From Morinoia aosen (taxonomy: Eukaryota; Arthropoda; Malacostraca; Amphipoda; Talitridae): a DNA stretch of 64,000 nt. A program made the translations under genes and the position numbers. This document shows, piece by piece, positions 34,120 to 45,645 of this stretch. A model generated the notes under the pieces. It saw nothing but the letters and a program-made list of their open reading frames with translations, searched no databases and was not told where the DNA came from. The first letter of the stretch is position 1. Every line of letters starts with the position of its first letter. The stretch lies in the NCBI GenBank assembly GCA_030386875.1, contig CM059576.1:62433581-62497580 (forward strand), given 5' to 3'.

Positions 34120-35232
34120 TCATGACTTAGTCGTTTCTTCTAAACCTTTGTCCACCAGCAGCCACCAAACATAGCTGAGCGCTAGCTCCTTCATTCTGAA
34201 TGAACCTGCATGGCCAGAGTGAAGTTCATCCACAATGGCTTGTCTGAGAGCTTGGGGTACAATAATTCTTGCTCCCCAGAGCACACAGCCATTTTGTGTG
34301 GACAATTCGTCTCGCCTCATAGTGTACGGAGCGAGATCAGGGTCACCAATTACCGTCGAAGGCCAGCCTACCTGGCAGTATTTGTATACCTTTGAAAGTA
34401 CTGGGTCCCTTAGGGTACCGTCGCGTATGTGGGTGCTGGTGACCGGAGCTGACTCGAGGAAGTTTACTAAGGACGTCCATTCCGCAGGAATGGGCGTTGC
34501 TTCCTCGGAAGTTGTCAAGGGTAGACGACTGATAGCATCAGCCGTGCACAACAGCACGCCAAACCGGTGACGCAAGGTGAACTTGTAGGACTGCAGCAGT
34601 AGAGCCCACCTTTGAATGCGCCCGGATGCCATCGGGGGAATGCTCCTACGCGGATCAAATAATCCTAGTAAAGGTTTCTGGTCGGTGATCACAGTGAATT
34701 CCTGTCCCCACAGGTAGCAATGAAATTTTCGGAGTGCAAACACCATAGCCAGAGCTTCTTTCTCAGTCTGGGAGTAGTTAAGTTCTGTTGCTGTTAGAGT
34801 TCGGGAGGCAAAATAGGCGGGGCATTCAATTCCGTCAATAAGGTGACACAACACCGCTCCCACACCATACGCACTACTGTCAGCCACTACCACTATGGGT
34901 TTCTGAGGGTCAAAATGGACTAAAGTCTATGAGTCCAGGAGGGCTTGTTTAGAGTTCTGGAATGCCCTCTCCTGACTTGCATCACACTTCCAAAGAGTTT
35001 TATCCCGTAGTAAGCCATTTAGGGGCTCCAACATAGTCGAAGAAGATTTTAGGAATTTCCTGTAAAAATTCAAGAGCCCTAGATAAGCCCTCAGCTGAGT
35101 CACATTAGTAGGAGCTGGGGTGTTCCGGATAGCGGCTACCTTCTCGGCCGTGGGGTACAACCCATCCTTGTCAATCTGGTATCCAAGGTAGGATACCTGT
35201 GATACTCCTATCTGGCACATCCCCATTTTCAT
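34120..35232 (-). pseudogene. Ty3/gypsy RT thumb, RNase H and integrase zinc finger
   Basis: Two frames joined by a stop near 34924-34926. The first (35232-34927) has VSYLGYQIDKDGLYPT and LRAYLGLLNFYRKFL, the connection after the polymerase. The second (34893-34120) has VVVADSSAYGVGAVL (RNase H first Asp), FASRTLTATELNYSQTEKEA and FTVITDQKPLLGLF. It then has LHSGHAGSFRMKELA, the two His of the integrase zinc finger, and stops before the Cys pair. Confidence 0.88.
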
Positions 35233-35234
35233 TT

Positions 35235-36330
35235 TTAGCCCTGCCTCCTGTAGTTTAGATAAGACTTGACTTGATGGAGACGCTTGGAGTGCTCTTGCTC
35301 ATTAGTAGCACTAATTAGTACGTCTTCCAGGTAGCAAAACACTCCTGGGAGGCCCAGCAATAGTCCTTCCATGGCACGCTGAAAGATTCCAGGTGCCAAG
35401 GCTATGCCGAAGCTTAGCCTATTATAAGCAAACAGACCTCTATGGGTGTTGATCACGGTGAATTCTTTAGATTCATCGTCCAACGGAAGTTGGGCGTACG
35501 CTTGAGACATGTCTAGCTTGGAGTATATAACTCTTCCGGCTAACCCGTTAAATAAATCTTCCACCCTGGGTATAGGGTAGGTATCAAGCCTAGTGGCTTT
35601 ATCGACAGTTAGCTTCTAGTCCCCACAAATTCGGATGCTTTGATCAGCCTTGAGCACGGGAACAATAGCCTCTGCCCATCTAGAGTACTGTACAGGGGTG
35701 AGGATCCCTTCCTGCACCAGTCTATCTAGTTCTGCCTCCACCTTAGGTCTAAGTGTGTAAGGCACATTCCTGGCCTTACAAAACTTTGGTGGTACTGATG
35801 GGTCAACCTCAATCTTGAAATTCCTCCCCTCAAAGTAACCTAGGCCTGGCTGAAAAAGGTCTGGAATTTATTTGCTAAATCTTCAGGGCAAGTAGTCAGT
35901 TTGTGTACTTCATTTGTTACTATAGTTAACCCTAGGGAATCAATTAGATTCCTACCCAGCAAGGCTGGGCCTCCCCTGTCTACCACTACAATAGTTGCTA
36001 GCTGAAGAGCCCCACCACTAGCCTCACGCTGGATGTTAGTCCTAATCTCCCCACAAACTACTAGTTCAGCTCCACCATAAGTCCTAAGCTTAACATCAGA
36101 AGGTCTCAACTCGGGTCTTGTCTTCGGGGGCAACCTTAAGTAGGCAGGTTTAGAAAGGATAGCCCTGGCAGCACCAGTGTCTACCTCCATTTCCAGTGGG
36201 GTGTTGTTAAGCAATAATTTGATTTTAATGGGGGGTTTCATTTCCTCGGCAATTGAGAAAATCTCCCCGTAACAGCCCAGATTAGCAACTGGGTAGTCTG
36301 CACGGGTTGCATTGTTAGTTCTATTAGGAT
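35235..36330 (-). pseudogene. Ty3/gypsy protease and reverse transcriptase
   Basis: Read leftwards: a gag-pol end (about 36320-36241, ADYPVANLGCYGEIFS), protease with active site EVDTGAARAILSK (36241-35840), then polymerase with VEAELDRLVQEGIL, SRWAEAIVPVLK and a stop replacing Tyr in the ICGDY-type block near 35617. Next come YPIPRVEDLFNGLAG and IYSKLDMSQAYAQLPL, with a catalytic block that reads CYLEDVLISA, where Tyr-x-Asp-Asp is normal, so one catalytic Asp is Glu. Gag and the 5' LTR are missing. The sequence passes straight into LINE coding near 36335. Confidence 0.9.
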
Positions 36331-36334
36331 TAGG

Positions 36335-37384
36335 GTGGTGTTCCCTTTAAAGTTGTTTAAAGATGCGGTGGAGAAATGTGCAAGGGAAGTGTGTGGGGTA
36401 AGGAAAGTTGGAGGGGGGATAAGAAAGGGGAGTAAATGGTGGAACGGAGAAGTAGGAGCGGCTGTGAGAAGAAAGCGGGGGGCGTTCGAAAAGTGGTTGC
36501 AACGAGGCAACCAGCAAAATTTCGAAGAGTATAAGGAGAGGAAGAAAGAGGTACAAAGAACGATAAGGAGAGCAAAGAGGGCGGCGGATGAGGAATGGGG
36601 GAGGAACATGGGAGGTGATTTCATGGAGAGAAGGAAGGTTTTCTGGAAGGAAGTGAAGAGAATTAGGAAAGGTCAGGTGGAGAATGAGGCAAGAGTGAAG
36701 GATGCAAATGGTAGGCTGCTAATGGAGGGTTGTGATGTGAGAACGAGATGGGCGGAGCATTTTGAGGAACTGCTGAACGTGAGGGATGATAGGGTTGCGA
36801 GAGTAGTAGCTGTTGGAAGTGATGTTAGAATGCCTGTGTTTGGTGAATTGAATAGAAGTCGAATAAGAAGTGCAGAGGTGGAAGGTGCGGTGGATGAAAT
36901 GAAAAATGGGAAAGCTCCAGGTATGGAGGGCTGCACGGTTGAATGTCTAAAGAAAGGAGGAAATGTGGTTGCAGAATGGTTGGTACGTTTATTAAATGTA
37001 TGTTTTGAGGCTAGTAAAGTGCCGGTTGATTGGAGTAGCGCGTGTGTAGGTACGTTGTGCAAGGGAAAAGGTGACAGGTATGAGTGCAGTAATTCTAGGG
37101 GTATAAGTCTACTGAGTGTCGTTGGGAAGCTGTATGTAAGAGTTTCAATTGGAAGAGTGAGAGTGTTGACGGATCGTGTGCTTGCTGAAGAACAGTGTGG
37201 TTTTAGGTGTGGTAGAGGTTGTGTGGATCAAATGTTTGCTGTGAGGCAGGTGAATGAAAAATACTTATTACAGGGAAAAGATGTATATTGGGCATTTATG
37301 GATCTAGAGAAGGCGTATGACAGAGGGGATCGTGAGGTTCTATGGCAGGCGGTAAGCTTGTATGGAGTATGTGGGAGACTGTAG
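36335..37384 (+). pseudogene. LINE ORF2, linker and reverse transcriptase fingers/palm
   Basis: The open frame of 349 residues begins just right of the gypsy element with LKLFKDAVEKCAREVCG. A basic linker follows, then KAPGMEGCTVECLKKGG, SNSRGISLLSVVGKLY, EEQCGFRCGRGCVDQMF and WAFMDLEKAYDR (the first catalytic Asp, in place of the usual LEKAYDT). It stops at a TAG near 37382. It is typical of arthropod CR1-like or related LINE ORF2s. Confidence 0.92.
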
Positions 37385-38245
37385 AATGCGCTCAAGAGTT
37401 TCAATATTGATAGCAGAGCATGTGTGAGAGTAGGGAATGAGGTGAGTGAATGGTTCCCAGTTGTGACAGGTGTTAGACGGGGAGGGATGTGTGATGTCGC
37501 CATGGTCATTTAATTTGTTTATGGATGGTGTGGTGAGAGAAGTGAATGCCTTAGTGTTGGGAAAAGGTGCGCACTTGGTGGGACAAAATGGTATGTATTG
37601 GGAAGTATGTCAGCTGTTGTTTGCAGATGATACAGCGCTTGTGGCTGATTCAGAGGAAAAACTGAGGAGACTGGTTGTAGAGTTTGGTAGAGTGTGCGAA
37701 ATACGGAAATTGAGGGTAAATGTGAATAAAAGTAAAGTGATGAGATGTTCAAGATGTGGAGTGTTTGGAACTTTGGATGTGATGTTGAATGGTGAAGTTT
37801 CAGAGGATGTAGAGCATTTTAGGTACCTCGGGTCGGATGTGACTGTTAAGGATAGTATGGAAGTAGAAGTGAGGCATCGAGTGAGTGAAGGCTGTAAAAC
37901 ATTGGGTGCAATGAGGAAAGTTTTTGAATGCAGGAGTTTGAGTATGAATGCTAAGAGGGGACTGTATGAAAGCTTGATTGTGCCAGTTTTGTTGTATGGA
38001 GCAGAGTCCTGGAGAGGAGGAAGTTGGATGTTTTTGAGATGAAGTGTTTGAGGAGCATGTATGGAATGACAAGAAAAGAAAGGATCAGGAATGAGTTGGT
38101 TAGGGGGCAGACGGGTGTTATCAAAAAATTGGGCAGGCGAGTGGATGAAAGAGTGCTTGGATGGTTTGGGCATGTTGAAAGAATGAATGTTGAGTGGCTG
38201 GTGAAAAACATATATGTGTCGGAAGTGAGTGGTCTGCGTGCGTGA
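37385..38245 (+). pseudogene. LINE ORF2, reverse transcriptase palm/thumb and C-terminus
   Basis: The continuation of ORF2 after a TAG and a frame change near 37380-37490. MSPWSFNLFMDGVVREV follows the expected GCVMSP start, then QLLFADDTALVADSEEKL has the catalytic Ala-Asp-Asp, and LRVNVNKSKVMRCSR and FRYLGSDVT follow. One more shift near 38022 leads to MKCLRSMYGMTRKERI and VLGWFGHVERMN, the usual C-terminal motif of this LINE group. The remaining 400 bp to 38645 is 3' untranslated. Confidence 0.92.
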
Positions 38246-38656
38246 GGTAGACCACGGATGAGTTGGATGGATGGGGTGAAACGTGCTTGTATGAGAGGGG
38301 TCTGACTGTGGACGTGGCGAGAGGGATGGCTGCGGACAGAAGTGAGTGGGGGCAGCGCATAAGAAGGTAATTTTATTTTTGACGCGGTACTGGAAGTTGA
38401 CCGCGTGTGATGGGGTTGACTTGTCCTGTGCGGGGGGAGGGGCTGCACTCAATGAAGCAGTCGGGGTAAACCAGCTATGGCTGTCGGGCCTGACTGTGGA
38501 AGGTGGTTGTGCTGGGCTGCTGCTGATCCTGGCAGTTCAGGTGCGGCCAGTGCTGCCTCTCTCGCCTCCTAGTTCCTAAGTGTGGTGATTGTGGTCTGCT
38601 GTCGGCTACCCTCCCGTAGGGAGGATAAGCCCGGTATATGTATGTACATTTGAACA

Positions 38657-39422
38657 ACTGACCTTTCATGTGCTTGCTCGCTTGGTTTGAGCGACAGATA
38701 TGGTCCTAGGTGATGAACAGTCACAAACTCTCATTTGACTTGTTGCCTTTGCTATGCTTGCTCGCCTAATGTTGGACAACAGTTGTGTTTTTATGAGAGG
38801 AATAGTCAAAGAAATCGCACTTGAATATCTGATTTTTACCATGTTTATATGCTATGTGTCGCTTCATATTACTTTTACTGGCAGAAGAAAAATCACAGAA
38901 CTTGCACATGACCAATTTCCTTACTTTGTGCTTCCCAATTTGATGCTGCTTCAAACTTCTTTCGTGGAAACAGAAGAAAATTCACACAATTCATACTTAT
39001 ACAATTCATCAGTGTCGTGATCATCTTTCTAATGCTGCTGTAAAGTAGTTCTATCGGCAGAAGAATAACCACAGAATTCACACTTGAAGTAATTTACCAA
39101 TTCGCGCCTGGATCGGGCGTGGAGATCCATATGATCTCTGCTACCAGAAAAACAATCACAACGGTCACACAGTGAGGCTTTGACGTAAAACTGTCAACGG
39201 CTACCACCTCAATGCCGCGGCTTTGTCCCAACACATCAGAGTCAGCCCTTCTTTCACATGTTCCAGATGATCGTTGAGGGACGCAGCTGGAGTTCCGCGC
39301 ACTAGAGCCTCCTTCCTCCCACTTGTCTCCTGCTTCTGCAAGTCCTGTATGTGCTTCAGTTCAGACATTGGGTATTTCTCGCTTGAAGGTACAAGTAGAG
39401 GAGGCTGCACTCAAATTGGTCT
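38657..39422 (-). pseudogene. C2H2 zinc-finger pseudogene, 5' part (right of the LINE)
   Basis: Minus-strand text starts after an acceptor-like tcttccatag near 39425 and follows the functional paralogue: TCTFKREIPNV then a TGA, TEAHTGLAEAGD, WEEGGSSARNSS, then first-finger text such as FKCEFCGYSSADRTTLQQH near 39090-39030. Many stops and shifts follow. The upstream start exon seen in the paralogue at 56.0 kb was not found here. It is an old duplicate, dead before or after the LINE arrived. Confidence 0.82.
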
Positions 39423-39425
39423 ATG

Positions 39426-39931
39426 GAAGATAATGTATACCTATAGCGAAAACAAATTCTTCGGTCATACCCGTGGTAGCCTAAAAAATAGACTAATTCA
39501 AAATGAAATAGCTAGTGCCAACTGTATGTGAGAACTATCACATTGTTATCCCAAACAAGAAAAAATTAGTTCAAGAACCCCCAAATTACTCACGATATGA
39601 ATTAAAAAATTAAACAAAAATCTTTCCATATAAGTCTATAAGTCTTGCCTGGGCTTCCTTTGATGAATTCTATGAACTTAAGTTTTATTGGTAAAAACGA
39701 TTTTAGCTATGTTTTAACCTTGAATGTTTAAATTGCTTTCTTAGTTTCATTGGTTTCTTTGCCAATATTCGGACTTCATGTAAAGTCTATCCATTAACAT
39801 TTATTAAGTTAATACGATCCAAGCTAATTTTTACTACCCGTAGTTCGAGTACTTTTATTGAACGAAATAAGGTTCCTGCTTGTTTTTAACTACCCCTTCA
39901 GCTAAATTGTGCAGCAGAACTCTACAATTTA
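39426..39931. other. Unassigned sequence, nothing recognised
   Basis: AT-rich, no open frame or repeat recognised. It ends at the TA of the mariner-derived element. Confidence 0.4.
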
Positions 39932-40543
39932 CAGGGTGTTTAAGAACAAGAGATACAATATTGGAAACTAAGTAGAAAATGGCTAAATAACCACTTTTTC
40001 ATCATGAAATTCTCCGAAGAAATTCGGGTTTTTGAGATATTAGCTGTTTATTGTTTTAAAGGATGTAATTTAATTACACAATTACTCGTAATATTTATTT
40101 TGACTAAACGTTACAAACCCTTCTACTCTATGAGATTTAACAATAATAAAAAAAATTTTAGTGCTATATGTTAAAAAAGAGCCTTGTTTGTTAGGCTACA
40201 CCCATTGAATCAGAGGAAGATTTCGTGGCCAGAATGATTATTGCAGTGGGTGCTGGTGAGATTTCTGAAATGCCAGACGTTTTTTCTAATATCCGGCAGT
40301 CATTGACACTAAGATTTGAAAAGTGCACTGCTGTAGGTGGAACACATTTTGAACAATTTTTCTAAAGTAAATTCAAAATGAATATTCCAAGTATTTGTGT
40401 CATTGCATTTCGTCCTTCAAAACAATATACAGCTAATATTGCAATAACTCGAATTTGTCGGAATATTTCACAGAAGAAAAGTGTTTCTTGCACCATTTTT
40501 TACTTGGTGTACAATTTTGTACCTCTTGTTCTGAAACATCCTG
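39932..40543 (+). mobile_element. Internally deleted mariner-type element, 612 bp
   Basis: The ends are cagggtgtttaagaacaaga and, inverted, caggatgtttcagaacaaga, with TA on both sides (39930-39931 and 40544-40545). The inverted repeats extend about 130 bp with divergence. Between them is the C-terminus of a transposase on the + strand (about 40180-40365): CLGYTHPIESEEDF-type text followed by VARMIIAVGAGEISEMPD and SNIRQSLTLRFEKC to a stop. The same family as the remnant at 59527-60032. Confidence 0.85.
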
Positions 40544-40545
40544 TA

Positions 40546-41198
40546 AATGAATTTATATGTTTATTTAGATGTGCATTTATGTACATTTTTGTGTGTATCT
40601 GTGTGCACAGGATGAAAGAAATGTAAATCGCTCTAGATTTCAACACATACAGCCAGAATTGTAGGAGCAAATCTCTTGTGAGGAAATTCTCCAGATTCGT
40701 GTGTAGCTTTATTCTGTTCCATACTTTGAGGGTGGACGGCTGGGGCTGCGTACGAGGTGAGGTCACGCTGCGGCAGTGTACCTAGCTGTAGTTGAATCAG
40801 GCGAGTCAAGATAGTCAGGCCACGCAGGAAAGGTCAGTCAGCTATTTTGGCAGAACCACTACTAGGTTCTCGGAAAGATTTAATAGCGGAAACGTATGTC
40901 ACTACGGGAGTACTGTCGGCTTGTAGTGAGCAGCTTTGTGACAGCAGTAGTTCCATGTTTCCCAACCCTTTCTCTTGCATGGTCTCATATTTAAGTGTTT
41001 GAATGAGTGAGCGCTTAATCCAAGTTTAGGTCCTTTCATTTAAGAAATTGTACGGTTACGGCTGTTCTGTGGTCCCCGGTAAAATTCTAAAATAAAAACC
41101 ATGAATTTTCTCTTAAATTTAAGGCATCGTTGTCTATTCAAATTCCCTTTTTAGGGATACGATCAATTAAATTACTTTAGGTGCATCACGCATCGAAA
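40546..41198. other. Unassigned sequence, nothing recognised
   Basis: A GC-richer stretch (40730-40900) between AT-rich parts. No motif. Confidence 0.35.
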
Positions 41199-41199
41199 T

Positions 41200-41390
41200 A
41201 CTGGCAATATTTCCCTATTTTCGTTCGCACTCTCTCGTCGCTGTCGAAGTACCAACTGTGCTGCTTTCGAAGCATTTTAGAAAATTCCTACTTTCAAACA
41301 GCGATAGAAAATTTATGCCTTCGAACCTCGAAAGAACCATTTCGCAAGCTCACTCGTTTTCCGGAAACGCTCGCTTCCGGAACCTTAGGT
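41200..41390 (+). repeat. TTCCGGAA-type repeat, copy 2
   Basis: It matches 19756-19895: ccttcgaacctcgaaagaac, tcgcaagctcactcgttttc and gaaacgctcgcttcc. It adds the word tagaaaattcct, which fits the GAAnnTTC form of a heat-shock element. A short gagtgtagtgtgt word at about 41451 recalls the repeated leader of the LINE near 19943. Confidence 0.7.
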
Positions 41391-42095
41391 TCATAAACTC
41401 GGCGAGCTGAGCAGAGGCAGCCAGTTATGTAAGAACCTTATTTGAGTGTAGTGTGTAGATGCCAAAGAAGGAAATTAAAATTTAGGTAACTCAATAAATG
41501 GCTGCTTTGACAAGTTTCCCATCGTCCGTGGATTTTCAAAACCGTCCCCATATTTAAACTGTCGAGGCTGCCACACCAACAGTACCTCCGATCTCTGTTT
41601 TTTCCTGCAAGATTGTCGGGGTGAGTGTCTATTTTGTTTGCGAAAAGGGTTGAAGTATGATGTTTAGTAGATATCGTTTAGGATACCGTTAGTAGATTGC
41701 TTGAAATATTTCTTAAAAACCTGGTCCTTGTATTAGAATTTCTGTTGAGAATTTCCGTGTGCGCCTCTCAGGTACATTTCAGTTAGAACTTTAGGTGAGG
41801 CCTAAAGCTGACCAGGGTCGGAAGAGGATGCGATATCGGTAAGACTTTTTAATTCACATGAGAGGATTTATATTTATTGACATCACGCGACTCGCTTTGC
41901 TGGACTTTCTACTTGCTGAGTATTACTCAGATCGATGTAAGAGAAACCTCAAATTGCTGCACAACGTCTGTGCATTCATCCCAACTTCTCTCGTAATCTT
42001 GGTTCTTTTCTTTGACCGTGCTCCAAATTTGGTTTGTGTGAATGTGCTTGTTTCATGTTTATTTTGTATAACTAGTCATTCAGAGCAGTACTTCT
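41391..42095. other. Unassigned sequence before the satellite
   Basis: No convincing coding. The 81-aa frame at 41858-42103 is hydrophobic at its end and runs into the satellite. Treated as noise. Confidence 0.3.
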
Positions 42096-43432
42096 ATTAT
42101 TAGGGTTTGCCAACCCGCACTTCCTACTATTTATCTGGCTCTGTCGAGCCGCACTTACTACTTTTAATCAGGGTTTGTCAGCCGCACTTAATACTATTTA
42201 TCTGGCTCTTTCAAGCCGCACTTACTACTATTTATCTGGCTCTTTCAAGCCGCACTTACTTCTATTTATCTGGCTCTGTCGAGCCGCACTTACTACTATT
42301 TATCTGGCTCTGTCGAGCCGCACTTACTACTATTGATCTGGCTCTGTCGAGCCGTACTTACTACTATTGATCTGGCTCTTTCGAGCCGCACTTACTATTC
42401 ATCTGGCTCTTTCGAGCCGCACCTACTATTTACCTAGCTCTGTCGAGCCACACTTACTATTTACCTGGCTCTGTCGAGCCGCACTTACTACTATTTACCT
42501 GGCTCTGTAGAGCCGCACTTACTACTATTAATCTGGCTTTGTCGAGCCGCACTTACCACTATTTATCTGGCTCTTTCGAGCCGCACTTACTATTTACCTG
42601 GCTCTGTCGAGCCGCACTTACTACTATTTATCTGGCTCTGTCGAGCCGCACTTAATACTATTTATCTGGCTCTGTCGAGCCGCACTTACTACTATTTATC
42701 TGGCTCTGTCGAGCCGCACTTACTACTATTTATCTGGCTCTGTCGAGCCGCACTTACTACTATTGATCTGGCTCTGTCGAGCCGTACTTACTACTATTGA
42801 TCTGGCTCTTTCGAGCCGCACTTACTATTCATCTGGCTCTTTCGAGCCGCACCTACTATTTACCTAGCTCTGTCGAGCCACACTTACTATTTACCTTGCT
42901 CTGTCGAGCCGCACTTACTACTATTTACCTGGCTCTGTAGAGCCGCACTTACTACTATTAATCTGGCTTTGTCGAGCCGCACTTACCACTATTTATCTGG
43001 CTCTTTCGAGCCGCACTTACTATTTACCTGGCTCTGTCGAGCCGCACTTACTACTATTTATCTGGCTCTGTCGAGCCGCACTTAATACTATTTATCTGGC
43101 TCTGTCGAGCCGCACTTACTACTATTTATCTGGCTCTGTCGAGCCGCACTTACTACTATTTATCTGGCTCTGTCGAGCCACACTTACTACTATTTACCTG
43201 GCTCTGTTGAGCCGCACTTACTACTACTTGTCTGGCTCTGTCGAGCCGCACTTACTATTATTTACCTGGCTCTGTTGAGCCGCACTTACTACTATTTACC
43301 TGGCTCTAATGAGCCGCACTTACTACTATTTATCTGGCTCTGTCGAGCCGCACTTACTACTATTTATCTGGCTCTGTCGAGCCGCACCTACTACTATTTA
43401 TCTGACACTGTTGAGCCGAACTTACTTTGCTG
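42096..43432 (+). repeat. 34-bp satellite array with 430-bp higher-order duplication
   Basis: About 40 monomers of the form tatttatctggctctgtcg + agccgcacttactac (34 bp), with 31-bp variants lacking one act. Every monomer contains the inverted pair ggctc/gagcc. The array has two near-identical 430-bp blocks: tattgatctg occurs at 42331 and 42761 with the same series of variants after it. I see one mismatch in the portion compared by eye (ttacctggct versus ttaccttgct). The Thr/Ser/Leu frame through the first units is an artefact. Confidence 0.95.
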
Positions 43433-44280
43433 TCAAGCTACCTAAGTGTTTGAAGAGCCCGTTCGGCCATCTTTAAAGCGTAAACCTCTCTTTGATACTA
43501 GCTCTGAATGGCATTCTTCTCCTATCATCTTTTCGTTATTTTTCTATCTATTACCTACCCTCTCCTTCTAGAAGAGATTTCAATAGCTTCACTCGGGAAG
43601 TTATTCCTTAGGTGAGGTTTACGAGGACTAGGCGAGTTTTCCCTATTAAATTTGGTCTCAACCGTTTGAATTTATTGAAATAACTGCGAGCAACTTACTG
43701 GTTTTGTATATTTCTCAAGGTTGGTCTACTTTTCACGCAGTATACCACAACTACGGCCGGGTCATGTCTGCTTCCAGCCCGACAGCAGATGAGGGCGTCT
43801 TTTCGGCTCCGCCAAATTCTTGTTGTGCGCCCATCTCATTCTTAATTTATCAGATGTTCCTACCCTTCTGGAGGTACTTTCCAATAATTAGATTACGTTC
43901 CAAATCAATTATTTGCTTTGTCAATGAATTTGAAGCTTAATATTTTTTTATAATTTCTGATCACTTGTTGGCTTTGGTTAGTCTCAATAGTCACCATGGT
44001 CACATAATCACTTTTGATGTTCGAGTCTCACCCAATTTTTTCCTATTCTATATATGCTGCGCTGTTCCCTGTGTGCCCGGCTGGTGAGGAACCTGACGCT
44101 CAAACTTGTTGCGTACTGAAGTCAGTTGCGGGCACGTCTTAATTAAAGTTCAGATTGCTAAATATGATAGCGTGTATCAGCCACCGGTCTCTAAATGTAA
44201 CATTTAATTTTCTAACAAATTTACATCGACATGTATTTTGTACAGATGTCGTTACTGCTTGAAAGCAGCTTCAAAAACCG
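43433..44280. other. Unassigned sequence, nothing recognised
   Basis: The frame at 43704-43940 has no motif. Confidence 0.35.
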
Positions 44281-44286
44281 TATAAC

Positions 44287-44520
44287 ATGCCGCTCCCGAG
44301 CTCCGCTTCGATCGAGCGCGTGTTCAGCTATGGGTCAGCCATCTTTTGGCCTACGAGGGCAATCCTGGCTGCCGAGAACTTTGAGGCCCTCGTCTTCTTA
44401 CGGCAACCTTCCCTTCTTCAGGAAAGCTCGCAAGGTGGAGGTGAACACGCAAAGCGAGGTCTGAACGGGGCGATTCAAACAAACGGAAAGATAGCGTTGT
44501 CTTTGTTCCATATTATGTAA
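44287..44520 (+). pseudogene. hAT transposase C-terminal dimerisation fragment
   Basis: The frame begins PLPSSASIERVFSYGSAIFW and continues PTRAILAAENFEALVFLR, the core of the hAT family C-terminal dimerisation domain. The end of the frame is unrelated in style, so the fragment is short and probably frame-shifted. A direct repeat ggatcggaagttcggggtcg at 44729-44748 and 44803-44822 may be the subterminal region of the same element. The N-terminal part and both ends are not found. Confidence 0.8.
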
Positions 44521-45645
44521 TCAAATTGGATAGAGTTTAGTAGAGTAGAGATGTTGGTATATGGCATTAGAAATATAACAAATAAAACAATTAAATTTAA
44601 AATATATCTGTTCCACTTTATATCAGCATAAAATGGAATATTAGTATATATATGACGTTGTGTACTCATATTGAACATGAACTGCTTTAAAACGCTTCAA
44701 AAACTCGATATCGCTGGCAAATCTTAGGATCGGAAGTTCGGGGTCGCTTTAATTTTTTTGTCGGCAGTATTGCAAGATCGTATTCGAAATTACCATTGAC
44801 CGGGATCGGAAGTTCGGGGTCGGACTAATATTCTGAGGATCGAGGTCCACCACTGGCTATTTCAACTTTCAAATTTAATAAATTCATGTTATTCCTTTTA
44901 TTTACTTTTTCGAGTTGTGACAAATATAATTAATAGTTGTTAGACATTGTTCTTTCATTCTTTTATAATTTCATTTTTTATAAGTTATTAACGCCCTTTT
45001 GTTCATCACCAGGTTTTAGTTACATCTTATCAACTCGTACTGCCAAATAAAATCATTAAACCTCACAATCACTTTCTGTCCACCTCGTGAGCAGGGCCAT
45101 ACCATGCCCGAGCTTGGGCCGAAACTATATTGTAGCTGGTCGACGAAACTTATAGACCACGTACATCACCAAAACCTTAAAGCCTCCAAGTTCTTAAGCC
45201 GCATTACCTTTCTTCTTGAAAACGGGTTCTCGGCTCTAAAAGAGGGGCTACCTAGCCGTTTTAGAGTGAACCCTGTCCTCCTTACATGTAAATACTAATT
45301 TTTATTTATTATATTACTATTGAGTATTTGCCTTTTCCTATTAGCATCCACAGTTTACTGTAATTACTACATGCCCATTACTCGCAGAAGTCACTCTGCA
45401 CACTGGAGGGGAAAGTTCTGCAGGTTCGTTGCAGTGTGGTATATTTGTTGATTATTTGACATATCGCATTGTAATCATTTAACTTGGTTTTCCTCGGCTC
45501 TCTTATCTTACGTTTACTTTGCAGTATCTCGCGCTGACGCTGCCTTGTGCGACGTTTCATGCCCAATAAAGAAACTCTCACTGCAGAGCTCCGGTTGTGT
45601 TCTTTGCGCTTGCACGAGCTTTGACTCTCTCAACCGAGCTTACTA
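44521..45645. other. Unassigned sequence with a short repeat and an orphan frame
   Basis: It contains the two 20-bp copies of ggatcggaagttcggggtcg and a 64-aa + frame (45104-45298) with no motif. The text cccaataaagaaactctcac at about 45561-45580 resembles an LTR polyadenylation end. This is not pursued without a partner. Confidence 0.3.

Larger units (their letters stand above)
31780..38645 (+). mobile_element. LINE inserted in the zinc-finger pseudogene; contains a nested gypsy element
   Basis: It is flanked by a perfect 11-bp target duplication acatttgaaca at 31769-31779 and 38646-38656. It has a GC-rich 5' leader (gtcgtaagaggcgactgaag), an endonuclease, a reverse transcriptase, and a 3' end with a small hairpin (cctccc-gta-gggagg at 38610-38624) followed by a tatatgtatgt tail instead of poly(A), typical of CR1/L2-like elements. 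Interrupted at about 32518-36330 by a Ty3/gypsy element. Confidence 0.92.

Noticed and set aside
36238..38452. Several long minus frames opposite the LINE
   Set aside because: They are shadows of the Gly/Glu/Lys-rich sense coding of the LINE reverse transcriptase.
42107..42370. 87-aa frame at the satellite start
   Set aside because: Pure translation of tandem repeat monomers.
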